A stretch of DNA of 22,401 bases from FEN-1297 sp964530445 (GTDB lineage Bacteria; Bacteroidota; Ignavibacteria; Ignavibacteriales; Ignavibacteriaceae), in the NCBI GenBank assembly GCA_964530445.1, contig CAZHBJ010000039.1, positions 1 to 22,401 of the forward strand, given 5' to 3'. The notes under the pieces were generated by a model. The model saw only the letters and a list, made by a program, of their open reading frames with translations, had not been told where the DNA came from and searched no databases. The position numbers and the translations under genes are program-made. This document shows, one piece after another, positions 7,053 to 14,728 of the stretch; positions within the stretch are counted from its first letter, which is position 1, and every line of letters begins with the position of its first letter.

Positions 7053-7250
7053 TTATTGTGCGGATTTATTAGCTTTTCTTTGCGCTTTAACTTCCTGAAC
7101 ATCTTTACGAACATCCTGCGCCTTTTTTCTCAATTCGCTTAATCCCTTGCGCAGTCGTGTTCCGGCCGCAGCCTGTCCCTTTATATAGAACTTCTCAAAA
7201 TCAGCTTCCAATTCTTTTACTGATTGTAGTAAGCTCTCAAATTTATCCAT
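7053..7250 (-). CDS. histone H1-like Hc1 family DNA-binding protein
   Basis: A 65-residue Lys/Arg-rich protein, MDKFESLLQSVKELEADFEK..., with the motif FYIKGQAAAGTRLRKGLSEL (21-40) and a basic tail of KK, RK and KAQRKANKSAQ. This resembles the short Hc1-type proteins found across Bacteroidota and Chlorobi, which are thought to bind DNA and compact the nucleoid. It is probably largely helical. It has the strongest Shine-Dalgarno site in the window (AGGAGG, 6 bases before the ATG) and a strong terminator, both of which suit high expression. It follows the iron-sulfur oxidoreductase gene by 33 bases. Confidence 0.85.
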   Translation of the reverse strand: MDKFESLLQSVKELEADFEKFYIKGQAAAGTRLRKGLSELRKKAQDVRKDVQEVKAQRKANKSAQ

Positions 7251-7283
7251 TTAAACCTCCTAGAAATAAGTTAGTAAATTAAG

Positions 7284-9284
7284 TTATTTAGAATTTTCGA
7301 AAACGATCTCAGCTATATCTTTTACATCAACATCATCCGATTTTTCAAAATGCTTTACACCATCAGTCAGCATTGTCATACAAAACGGACATGCAGAAGC
7401 AATCGTGTCGGCATTTGTGTCCAAAGCTTCTTTAGTCCTTTCGATGTTAATCTTGCCTCCTTCTTCATCTTCCAAAAACATTCTGCCTCCACCGGCGCCG
7501 CAGCAAAATCCCCTTGAACGATTCCTTTGCATTTCTACAAAATCAACACCGCTTATCTTCTTTAAGGATTCGCGAGGAGAATCAAAAACGTGATTGTAGC
7601 GTCCCAAATAACATGAATCATGATAAGTGACTTTTTTGTTGAATGATTCGTCTTTTAGTTCAATTCTACCTTCGTTAATCATTTGTTGGATTAGCTGCGT
7701 ATGATGCAGAACTTCATATTCTCCGCCGAATAATTTATATTCATTACTGAGAGAATGAAAACAATGCGGACATGCCGTTACAATCTTTTTTACTCCGTAT
7801 TTATTCAATGTTTCAATATTTTCTGTTATTAACATTTGAGCAAGATATTCATTGCCCAATCTTCTAGCGGTATCCCCATTGCATTTTTCCTCATTCCCTA
7901 AAATTCTGAAATTAATATTGGCTTTTTGCATAAGAGATGCAAATGCTTTCGTCACTTTTTTATATCTGTTATCATAAGAACCTGCACAGCCAACCCAGAA
8001 AAGTATATCGCAATCGGAATCTTCCGCCATAGTTTTTATTTCCATGCCTTCGGCCCAATTTGCACGGTCGGCATGGTTGAAAGCCCAAGGTGTAAAATTA
8101 GTTTCGAGGCTTTTAAATACATTATTTAAATTTGACGGGAATTGAGATTCTGTTAATACAAGATTTCTTCTGAGATCAACAATTGAATCAATATGCTCGA
8201 TCATTACCGGACACTCCTGAACGCATGCCATACAAGTTGTACACTGCCATAGCTCAGTATCGGTTATATAATCATGCACAAGTGTTTTTTCAAATTCTTT
8301 TCCTTCTGTTTTACCCTCAACCAAAAGAGGGGCTTTATCTTTAGTCCTTTGCCTTATATCTACCATTATTTTTCTTGGTGATAAGGATTTTCCTACTGTG
8401 GCAGCCGGACAAGCTGCCGTACATCTGCCGCATTCGGTGCAGGTGTATCCGTCCATTATTTGTTTCCATGATAAGTGCTCAATGTCAGCGGCACCATATA
8501 CTTCAATACTTTCATCTTCAAGATTTAACGGTTTTAAGGTATTACGAATTGAATCCAAATTAGCAAAGTATGTATTTGGTATGGAAGTTAAAACATGCAG
8601 GTGTTTGGAATAAGGAAGATAATTAAGAAAACTTAAAACAACTATAACATGCATCCACCAAAAAAATTCAAATAATGTAGCTGCATTTGCAGAATTACTA
8701 TTAAAAAAAAGCGGACTTAGTAAAGAAGATATCGGCCTTATTTCATATTTACCGGTAATAAAATTGTGTGAAGCAATTGACGAAATGTTCTCTCCGAACA
8801 TAGCAATGCAAACCAGAACGATGAGTAATAAAATAACCGTAGCGTCAATTTTGTGGGCTTTTTCAACTTCAAGTCTCGGGATATGAATAATATATCTGCG
8901 ATATAATGCATAAATTACTGCAATTATGACAAGGAATGCGAATATATCTTCAATTATAGTTATTAAGGAATAAATAGGTCCGAGAAATGATAACGTAAAT
9001 GAAGAGTAAAAGCCCTGTATTAAAGCTTCAACAACTGCAAATAAGAATAATACAAAACCCCAAAAGATTATAAAATGTAAAGAACCTGCCTTTGGATCGC
9101 GAAGCAGTTTAGACTGACCAAAGGCTATTTTAAGTACTCTTTTTATTCTCTGCCATGTATGATCAAATCTATCATCTTTCTTTTTTGCAACAAGCATATC
9201 TCTAATAAGCTTTCTGCTGCTCCAAATAAATAAGCCGATTGCAAATGCAAAAAAGATTACGAAAATGATATTTTTTATATTCAT
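7284..9284 (-). CDS. membrane-bound HdrD/FadF-like iron-sulfur oxidoreductase (EMO type)
   Basis: The 666-residue protein fuses three parts. Residues 1-250 form a NarI-like membrane domain with about six helices and possible haem b ligands (His70, His172, His212, His228/230). Residues 282-292 and 348-358 hold two [4Fe-4S] sites, CTECGRCTAACP and CTTCMACVQECP. Residues 425-640 hold two CCG domains with Cys433, 468, 505, 508 and Cys558, 594, 595, 632, 635, like the non-cubane-cluster site of HdrB/HdrD. This is the layout of Bacillus FadF and the ETF:menaquinone oxidoreductases, which pass electrons from acyl-CoA dehydrogenases via ETF to menaquinone. No etfAB gene is in the window, so the donor is inferred. 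It lies 44 bases after bioY, without a Shine-Dalgarno sequence. Confidence 0.85.
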   Translation of the reverse strand: MNIKNIIFVIFFAFAIGLFIWSSRKLIRDMLVAKKKDDRFDHTWQRIKRVLKIAFGQSKLLRDPKAGSLHFIIFWGFVLFLFAVVEALIQGFYSSFTLSFLGPIYSLITIIEDIFAFLVIIAVIYALYRRYIIHIPRLEVEKAHKIDATVILLLIVLVCIAMFGENISSIASHNFITGKYEIRPISSLLSPLFFNSNSANAATLFEFFWWMHVIVVLSFLNYLPYSKHLHVLTSIPNTYFANLDSIRNTLKPLNLEDESIEVYGAADIEHLSWKQIMDGYTCTECGRCTAACPAATVGKSLSPRKIMVDIRQRTKDKAPLLVEGKTEGKEFEKTLVHDYITDTELWQCTTCMACVQECPVMIEHIDSIVDLRRNLVLTESQFPSNLNNVFKSLETNFTPWAFNHADRANWAEGMEIKTMAEDSDCDILFWVGCAGSYDNRYKKVTKAFASLMQKANINFRILGNEEKCNGDTARRLGNEYLAQMLITENIETLNKYGVKKIVTACPHCFHSLSNEYKLFGGEYEVLHHTQLIQQMINEGRIELKDESFNKKVTYHDSCYLGRYNHVFDSPRESLKKISGVDFVEMQRNRSRGFCCGAGGGRMFLEDEEGGKINIERTKEALDTNADTIASACPFCMTMLTDGVKHFEKSDDVDVKDIAEIVFENSK

Positions 9285-9328
9285 AATTTATAGAATAAAA
9301 AAGAACTAAATTAATTACTGCATATATA

Positions 9329-9916
9329 TTATTTACGCAATTTAGAAAAGCGCTTTGAAATTCCGGAGTAAATTGCAGACGCTGCAAATACTTTTACAAC
9401 TTCCCAAAGTGAAAATATCGCTGCACCTGTAATTAATGCTTCTTTTATGTTATGTAAATAAAGAGAGCCGAAATAAAAAGCTCCGAAAAACAGAATAAAA
9501 ATACTGCCTGCAAGCATAGAAACAATCACTGAAAAATAACTTTTATGTTTCTCAACAAAATATCCGGTAATAAAAGCTGCGATAGGAAATGCCAATAAAT
9601 ACCCTCCTGTAGGTCCGATTAACCTGGCAAATCCGATTGCCGGATCCGGGATTTGTGCAAATACCGGAAGCCCGATACAGCCTAAAAATAGATAGATAAT
9701 CTGACTATAAGCACCGTTCTTAGCTCCTAAAAACGCACCTGCTAAAACAACCATCATTGTCTGCAATGTAAATGGTACGGGCTCGACAGGAATGGTTATT
9801 TGTGCTGCAATTGCTGTTAGAAAAGTAAAAGATAATATCCAGAATAATTTAGATGAGTTTGCCTTACTAATAATTTCCAATAATCGGTTTGACTTTATAT
9901 TTTCTTTGATAAGCAT
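9329..9916 (-). CDS. bioY: biotin transporter BioY (ECF S-component)
   Basis: The 195-residue membrane protein has about six helices and the BioY signatures QITIPVEPVPFTLQT (39-53) and RLIGPTGGYLLAFPIAA (98-114). BioY binds biotin and imports it, usually with the ECF energising module (a T-protein and two ATPases) and in some species alone. No ECF module gene is adjacent, so it either shares a module encoded elsewhere or works alone. AAGGAAG just before the ATG supports this start. It follows the alpha/beta hydrolase by 9 bases, so the two are surely cotranscribed; whether that hydrolase acts on biotin esters or amides is unknown. Confidence 0.93.
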   Translation of the reverse strand: MLIKENIKSNRLLEIISKANSSKLFWILSFTFLTAIAAQITIPVEPVPFTLQTMMVVLAGAFLGAKNGAYSQIIYLFLGCIGLPVFAQIPDPAIGFARLIGPTGGYLLAFPIAAFITGYFVEKHKSYFSVIVSMLAGSIFILFFGAFYFGSLYLHNIKEALITGAAIFSLWEVVKVFAASAIYSGISKRFSKLRK

Positions 9917-9925
9917 ATTCTTCCT

Positions 9926-10759
9926 TTATGTTAAATTATTTTTGTAAAACTTTTTTGTTCTATTTAATAACTCTTCAAATTTAGGATTACTTCCCTCAAA
10001 TGGATGTTTAATATTAAAAGTATGTCCGCTTTCCGGCACTTTGAAAAACTCTGTTAATTCTTTATTGGACCAATTATATATTTGTTCCGCTTCTTTGATT
10101 GGGACAGCTAAATCCTGGTCGCTGTGTGCAATAAATAGAGGTCTATTAAAATTTTTAATTGCTTTTTCTATATTAAGTGTACCTTCTTTATTTTTCTCGA
10201 TATCGTTTAATAAAGCAATATTTAATTTCATCGACTGTCTGGTCCTTTTATTAAAAACTTCGAATACACCGTTTTTTCTCCATTTTTCTTTTTGACGATC
10301 AGAATATCTATCGAGTTTTGAAACAGATGACCACAAAGCAACTGCATTTACTTCATTTCTCTTAATTGCAGTCAAAATCGAAATAGCGCCGCCTCTGCTG
10401 TGTCCTAATAAACCGATTTTTTTATTTTCGGTTAAACCGAAATAACCAGTTAAATATGCTGAAATTAATTCAGATAACTCACTAATTTCCAAAGAAAATG
10501 TATTATTTGCAAATTTTTCCAGCTCAATAAATTCAGTTAAACTTTCCCCCACACCGTTATGTGAAAAATTAAAAGTAAGAATAAAAAAGCCGATTTTTGC
10601 AAAATAATCACCAATATAAGGACCAAATCCCCAATCTTTAAATCCTTTGAAACCATGAACAAATATTAGACACGGTGAAAATCTTATATTTTCAAAACCA
10701 TAAGCCGTAATTCTTAACTTTTCATTAAGGCTTGTGGTTAGGATAAAATTTTTGCTCAT
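9926..10759 (-). CDS. alpha/beta hydrolase (serine esterase-like)
   Basis: A 277-residue cytosolic alpha/beta hydrolase without signal peptide. The oxyanion segment is FVHGFKGFKDWG (33-44), the nucleophile elbow is LGHSRGGA with Ser121, the likely acid is Asp214 or Asp216 in AHSDQDLAVP, and the catalytic His is His246 in SGHTF. The set resembles dienelactone hydrolase-like and YheT-like esterases; the substrate cannot be read from sequence. It is first in a minus-strand run and sits 9 bases upstream of bioY. A promoter candidate ends just before its ATG, leaving an almost leaderless message, which fits the missing Shine-Dalgarno sequence. Confidence 0.85.
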   Translation of the reverse strand: MSKNFILTTSLNEKLRITAYGFENIRFSPCLIFVHGFKGFKDWGFGPYIGDYFAKIGFFILTFNFSHNGVGESLTEFIELEKFANNTFSLEISELSELISAYLTGYFGLTENKKIGLLGHSRGGAISILTAIKRNEVNAVALWSSVSKLDRYSDRQKEKWRKNGVFEVFNKRTRQSMKLNIALLNDIEKNKEGTLNIEKAIKNFNRPLFIAHSDQDLAVPIKEAEQIYNWSNKELTEFFKVPESGHTFNIKHPFEGSNPKFEELLNRTKKFYKNNLT

Positions 10760-10765
10760 TTAATT

Positions 10766-10796
10766 CAAATATGCTTAATATAGCGTGAAAAGTCAA
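10766..10796 (-). promoter_or_regulatory. candidate promoter of the hydrolase-bioY operon (TTG-N20-CATATTTG)
   Basis: On the minus strand TTGACT (10796-10791) is followed, 20 bases after its TTG, by CATATTTG (10773-10766). This is one mismatch from the Bacteroidota TAnnTTTG box and the spacing is correct. The box ends 6 bases before the ATG, so the message would be nearly leaderless. Confidence 0.4.
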
Positions 10797-10984
10797 GGAA
10801 AATGAATATTTTGAAAACATTTATGAAATATATCATGAGTTTATTAATTTTCAACCGAAGGTAATACTTTTAGTTAAGATTATAATTTTCAGAATATTTT
10901 GGCAATAAACGATATAAATGTTTACTCCGGATTACCGGATAAAAATATATTGTAAATTAGGACACTATCGATATTGTTTACATA

Positions 10985-11015
10985 CTGATTTTTTAGATTT
11001 AACAAAGTATCTTTG
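10985..11015 (+). promoter_or_regulatory. candidate promoter of the hisA-like/CNB/uspA operon, overlapped by a palindrome
   Basis: TATCTTTG (11008-11015) matches TAnnTTTG exactly; 20 bases upstream is CTG (10985-10987), one base off the TTG box. The -7 box lies within AACAAAG-TAT-CTTTGTT (11001-11017), a perfect 7-bp inverted repeat that could be an operator. The leader would be about 105 bases. Confidence 0.35.
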
Positions 11016-11128
11016 TTTTTAAGGTCTAATTCATTATTTTATAAAACATAGAAATAAAATGATTTATTGGATTCGGAATTTTCTGGATGATAAAAGAAAT
11101 TCAAAATAAAAAGAATTTTTAAACACAA

Positions 11129-11881
11129 ATGAGATATTTACTAGTCATCCCGTCAATAGACATTAAGCACGGTAAAACGGTTAGAGTTGTACAAGGAATA
11201 CCGGAATTAAACTGCAAAGAGTATGATAGTGATCCGGTTGAAATGGCAAGAATTTGGCGCGCAGAAAACGCAAAATTTCTCCATATAGTTGATTTTGATG
11301 CTGCATCTGAACACAGCCATAAAAATTTACCGATTATAAACGAAATTTGCGAATCTGTTATTATTCCTGTACAATATGCTGGCGGCATTAGAGAAATGCA
11401 CGATGTGGAGCTTATAATGGCTACCGGAATAAGCAGGCTGGTAATGAGCACAATTGTAATTGAAAAGCCTGATATTTTCAAAAAAATATTTGAAAAATAC
11501 GGACCTTCTAAAATTTCAATTTCTATAGACATAATAGATGAAGAATTGGTTATAAGAGGAAGGAAAATAAAAACCGGAATAAATTACAAAGATTTTGCAA
11601 AAAAGATGGCCGATATAGGTGTTGAGAGATTTATTGTGACTGATGTACTTCGTAACGGAATTTTAGGCGGCCCCAACTTTACTTATTCTAAAGAAGTAGC
11701 CTCTATTACAAAAGTTAAAGTTACGTTATCAGGAGGAATTAGGAATAAAGATGAACTTTTAGACGTTCAAAATTTAATGCCATTAGGGATTGATTCGGTT
11801 ATAGTTGGGCGTGCTTTGTACGAAAATAGATTTCCATGTCAAAAATTATGGCGAGTTGCAGAATCAGGAATATTTAAATAA
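11129..11881 (+). CDS. HisA-like TIM-barrel isomerase (ProFAR isomerase family, divergent)
   Basis: A 250-residue HisA/HisF-fold protein. HisA converts ProFAR to PRFAR in histidine synthesis. The HisA catalytic positions are kept: Asp11 in IPSIDIKHG, Asp134 in SISIDIIDE and Thr171 in IVTDVLRNG. RIWRAENAKFLHIVDFDAA (41-59) and ENRFPCQKLW (232-241) recall the HisA of Chlorobium, and the second phosphate site SGGIRNKDE/VIVGRALYE is intact. Three conserved blocks are altered: QVGGGIR is QYAGGIR (82-88), the usual GS/GT before the next strand is MST (106-108), and TDISRDG is TDVLRNG. No other his gene is nearby, and its partners are a CNB-domain gene and uspA. It may be the true HisA placed elsewhere or a paralogue with another substrate. 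No Shine-Dalgarno sequence is visible. Confidence 0.75.
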   Translation: MRYLLVIPSIDIKHGKTVRVVQGIPELNCKEYDSDPVEMARIWRAENAKFLHIVDFDAASEHSHKNLPIINEICESVIIPVQYAGGIREMHDVELIMATGISRLVMSTIVIEKPDIFKKIFEKYGPSKISISIDIIDEELVIRGRKIKTGINYKDFAKKMADIGVERFIVTDVLRNGILGGPNFTYSKEVASITKVKVTLSGGIRNKDELLDVQNLMPLGIDSVIVGRALYENRFPCQKLWRVAESGIFK

Positions 11882-11886
11882 ATAAG

Positions 11887-12444
11887 ATGGCTAAAAAAAA
11901 CGATGAAATAATTCACAGCAGTTTCTGGTCGAATTTTTTTAACTCACCTGTAGAAAAAATCGACCTAGTTAAAGCGCTTCAACTAATTCCATTCTTTAAG
12001 GAATTAAGCAGCAAAGAAATTTCTCTATTAACAAATATTATACATAACAGGAACTATTTGGCTGGCGAGTTTGTTTTTTACCAAGGCGATCCGGGAATCG
12101 GTTTATATATTATTCGCGAAGGGGAAGTAATTATACAGAGAACAATTGAATCGAAAGAATTAATTTCATTAGCCACATTTTCCCGCGGAGATTTTTTCGG
12201 AGAATTAGCTCTAGTTGACGGAGAAAAAAGGTCCGCGTCCGCAATTGCTAAAACCGATACCAGGCTTGCAGTTATCTTTAAACCCGATCTGGATGAATTT
12301 ATTGAAACTTATCCCAAAAAAGGTATTAAAATTTTACAAGGTATTTCCGAAATAATTGCAACCAGACTTAGAAAATTAAACGAAGATCATATTTTACTTC
12401 ATGCAGAGTTTAAAATTAAATCGGAGAAAGATTATGGAACCTAA
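11887..12444 (+). CDS. stand-alone cyclic nucleotide-binding domain protein
   Basis: The 185-residue protein carries one CNB (Crp-like) domain at about residues 33-150: PFFKELSSKEISLL, GEFVFYQGDPGIGLYIIREGEV and the phosphate-binding cassette FGELALVDGEKRSASAIA (104-121) with Glu106 and Arg115, the residues expected to hold a cyclic nucleotide. A long helix (about 147-165) follows, but no helix-turn-helix, kinase or cyclase domain is present, so it is no Crp-type DNA-binding regulator. The N-terminal 30 residues are unassigned. The gene starts 5 bases after the hisA-like stop, and its end overlaps the uspA start by 11 bases, implying coupled expression. It may act by protein contact, perhaps with the UspA partner (inference). 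Confidence 0.85.
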   Translation: MAKKNDEIIHSSFWSNFFNSPVEKIDLVKALQLIPFFKELSSKEISLLTNIIHNRNYLAGEFVFYQGDPGIGLYIIREGEVIIQRTIESKELISLATFSRGDFFGELALVDGEKRSASAIAKTDTRLAVIFKPDLDEFIETYPKKGIKILQGISEIIATRLRKLNEDHILLHAEFKIKSEKDYGT

Positions 12445-12940
12445 CATAAAAAAAATATTAGTTCCCATCGACTTTTCTGATTACTCGAAAAATTCATTAA
12501 AATATGCAGTAAATTTTGTTAAGCAATATAAAGCAGAGCTTTATCTCATATATGTAGTTGAGCCTGTAATATATCCGCCGGATTTTAGTATGGGGCAAAT
12601 TGCAATTCCGTCAGTTGATCTTGAAATGGATAAACGTGCCGGAGAAGAGTTGGAGAAACTGGCTAAAAAGGAAATTCCGGGTGATGTTATTGTAAAAACG
12701 CTAGTCAAAACCGGGAAACCGTTTATTGAAATAATTGAAACTGCATCCGAGGAAGATATCGATTTAATTATAATTGCAACTCACGGTCATACGGGTATGG
12801 AACATATTTTATTCGGAAGCACTGCCGAGAAAGTGGTTAGAAAAGCACCATGTCCGGTATTAACACTTCGAGAACCGATTAAAGGTTTTACTATAAAAGA
12901 AGAGATAGAGAATCAAAATAATTCCGAATCTAAAAAATAA
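12434..12940 (+). CDS. universal stress protein, UspA family
   Basis: The 168-residue product from ATG 12434 has one Usp domain: IKKILVPIDFSDYSKNSLKYA at the N-terminus, the PPDF insertion typical of longer Usp proteins, DLIIIATHGHTGMEHILFGS and TAEKVVRKAPCPVLTLRE. The ATP-binding pattern G-2x-G-9x-G(S/T) is largely kept as THG, nine residues, then GS, with the first Gly replaced by Ala. The open frame continues upstream to 12401, but ATG 12434 is preferred because GGAGAAAG precedes it by a few bases and it begins just before the conserved KKILVPID strand. It overlaps the CNB gene by 11 bases. A stress or energy-sensing role is family-level knowledge. It converges on the polyprenyl synthase gene. 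Confidence 0.92.
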   Translation: MEPNIKKILVPIDFSDYSKNSLKYAVNFVKQYKAELYLIYVVEPVIYPPDFSMGQIAIPSVDLEMDKRAGEELEKLAKKEIPGDVIVKTLVKTGKPFIEIIETASEEDIDLIIIATHGHTGMEHILFGSTAEKVVRKAPCPVLTLREPIKGFTIKEEIENQNNSESKK

Positions 12941-12978
12941 TTTTTTGTAATCCCCTTTCTGTTTATTCTTAGATTAAT

Positions 12979-13956
12979 TTAATTTTTCCTGTCGATAACA
13001 AAATCAACTAAGGCTTCCAAAGCAATTCTGCTTTGCGAATCTGGAAATATTTTTAATTTTTCTTTTGCTTTTGCGGAATATTCTGCGGCGGTATTCAACG
13101 CATAATCGATTCCGTTATTCCTGCGAACAAATTCAATAATAGTTTTTATGTCTTCTTTGCCTTTTACATTCTTAATTATCTTTTTTATTCTCGAGGCTTC
13201 GTCTTTGGAAACCTGATTCATAGAATATATTAAAGGCAGAGTTATTTTCTTTTCTTTGATATCTCCCCCTACCGGTTTACCTATGATATTCAGATTTCCT
13301 TCGTAATCAAGAATATCGTCTCTTATTTGAAATGCCATTCCTATATTTTCGCCGAATAGTTTTATAGCTTCATGGTACTTAGAATCGTCACTTGTACTCA
13401 TAGCACCAATTTCACAACAAGTTTCCAGTAAAGAAGCGGTTTTATCCGAAATTATTTTAAAATATGTCTCTTCATCAATATCGAGTTTTCTTGTTTTTCT
13501 TATTTGAAGCAATTCACCTTCGGACATTCTTTTTACGGTTTTAGTAATTACTTCTAAAAAATCAAAATCTTTTCCTTCTACGGCTATCATTAATCCTCTA
13601 GACAAAAGGTAATCTCCCATCAGTACAGCAACTTTGTTCTTAAACATTTTGTTTATCGACCAAAATCCCCTTCTTTTATCGGCGTTGTCTACTACATCAT
13701 CATGCACTAAAGTTGCCGTATGCAATAATTCTACCAACGTTGCTCCTCTATATGTACGCTCATTAACCCCTCCGGCTACTTTAGCAGAAAGAAGAACAAG
13801 AAGCGGTCTTATCTTTTTCCCTTTTTGTCTAATTAAATAACGGGCAATTAAATCAACAAGTGAATTTTCGGATCTGACGGAGTTTTTAAATAATCCGTCA
13901 AATATTTCCAGTTCCGATTTTATTGGCCTGCTTATATCAGAGAGTTTATTAATCAA
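12979..13956 (-). CDS. long-chain trans-polyprenyl diphosphate synthase
   Basis: The 325-residue synthase condenses isopentenyl diphosphate units onto an allylic primer. It has GGKKIRP-like KGKKIRPLLVLL (46-57), the first Asp-rich motif HDDVVDNADKRRG (85-97), GDYLLSR (114-120), KTASLL (172-177) and the second Asp-rich motif IRDDILDYEG (211-220). The residue five places before the first motif is Ala81, small rather than aromatic, which fits a long-chain product such as a C35-C40 menaquinone side chain. The start is TTG at 13956, overlapping the tatC stop as TTGA; an in-frame stop lies just upstream and the next Met is after residue 100, so the TTG is well supported. Translation is probably coupled to tatC. 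Confidence 0.92.
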   Translation of the reverse strand: MINKLSDISRPIKSELEIFDGLFKNSVRSENSLVDLIARYLIRQKGKKIRPLLVLLSAKVAGGVNERTYRGATLVELLHTATLVHDDVVDNADKRRGFWSINKMFKNKVAVLMGDYLLSRGLMIAVEGKDFDFLEVITKTVKRMSEGELLQIRKTRKLDIDEETYFKIISDKTASLLETCCEIGAMSTSDDSKYHEAIKLFGENIGMAFQIRDDILDYEGNLNIIGKPVGGDIKEKKITLPLIYSMNQVSKDEASRIKKIIKNVKGKEDIKTIIEFVRRNNGIDYALNTAAEYSAKAKEKLKIFPDSQSRIALEALVDFVIDRKN

Positions 13957-14714
13957 GATTTTTTAACCGACATTTTTGAAATGAATATACTAATTTCGTA
14001 TAGCAAGTATAACGGGATTGCAAGTATTATTTGCGATACCGGATCAGGAGGAGTTAGAAATGCTGCTGTAATAAATATTAAAACTACTGCATGCCTTCTG
14101 TATTTTGATAAGTATGCCGGCTTTAAAATGCCCAATCTGCTAAGGAAAAATGATATCATAGGAAGTTCAAACACAATTCCCATTCCAAGCATTATTCCTA
14201 TTATTATAGACATATATTCATTTATTGCAAAAACATTTTTTATCTCCGGCGTACCAAAATTTACAGCAAACTTTAAAGAATAAGGAAGCATAACAAAATA
14301 TGCGAATACAATACCTATTAAGAAACATAATGTAGAGAATGCAACAATGGAAGAAATATATTTACGCTCATTTTTCTTTAGAGCCGGGGCAATGAACTTC
14401 CAGAATTGATAAAATATATTCGGCAGACTTAATATTACACCGCCTATTACAGCAACTTCAAAGAATAAGATTAATTGACCAAAAGGCTTTAAATTCTGCA
14501 GTTCAACTCCGGCATGTTTTGCCGGTAAAAGCAGAATTTCATTCACCAAAAAATCAATAAATATCCAGCAAATTATCGTACCGACTACTAATCCGATTAA
14601 TGAATATATTATTCGCCACCTTAATTCTTCAAGGTGTTCAAGAAAAGTCATTTCACCTTGTGAAGGTTCATCATCATTCGAGTCATTACTAATTATTAAA
14701 TCTTCGGATGCCAC
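13953..14714 (-). CDS. tatC: Sec-independent protein translocase TatC
   Basis: TatC is the six-helix inner-membrane subunit that recognises twin-arginine signal peptides. The 253 residues show TFLEHLEELRWRI (23-35), FFEVAVIGG with the conserved Glu86, NIFYQFWKFIAPALKKNER (99-117) and the periplasmic-loop motif LTPPDPVSQ near the C-terminus. The first in-frame start is GTG 14714, giving an acidic 21-residue extension; Met22, directly before TFLEHLEEL, is closer to the usual TatC start and remains possible. No tatA or tatB gene is in the window. It lies 14 bases after glyA and overlaps the polyprenyl synthase start by 4 bases. Confidence 0.95.
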   Translation of the reverse strand: MASEDLIISNDSNDDEPSQGEMTFLEHLEELRWRIIYSLIGLVVGTIICWIFIDFLVNEILLLPAKHAGVELQNLKPFGQLILFFEVAVIGGVILSLPNIFYQFWKFIAPALKKNERKYISSIVAFSTLCFLIGIVFAYFVMLPYSLKFAVNFGTPEIKNVFAINEYMSIIIGIMLGMGIVFELPMISFFLSRLGILKPAYLSKYRRHAVVLIFITAAFLTPPDPVSQIILAIPLYLLYEISIFISKMSVKKS

Positions 14715-14728
14715 TTTAAATCAAATCT

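Larger units (their letters stand above)
10760..11128. other. 369-base divergent intergenic region between the hydrolase and hisA-like genes
   Basis: AT-rich, no open frame that looks coding. It holds a minus-strand promoter candidate at its left end, a small TCCGG-ATTA-CCGGA hairpin (10926-10939), and a plus-strand promoter candidate overlapped by a short palindrome (11001-11017). I see nothing else with clear structure. Confidence 0.5.

Noticed and set aside
11119..11532. Minus-strand 137-codon frame over the hisA-like gene
   Set aside because: Antisense shadow; the plus-strand frame carries conserved HisA motifs throughout.
12401..12433. Longer uspA start at 12401
   Set aside because: It would add 11 residues overlapping the CNB gene; ATG 12434 has a Shine-Dalgarno site and precedes the conserved first strand.
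12927..12975. AATCTAA/TTAGATT repeat in the uspA/polyprenyl synthase convergent gap as a terminator
   Set aside because: Only 7 AT-rich pairs around a 35-base loop; no stable stem.
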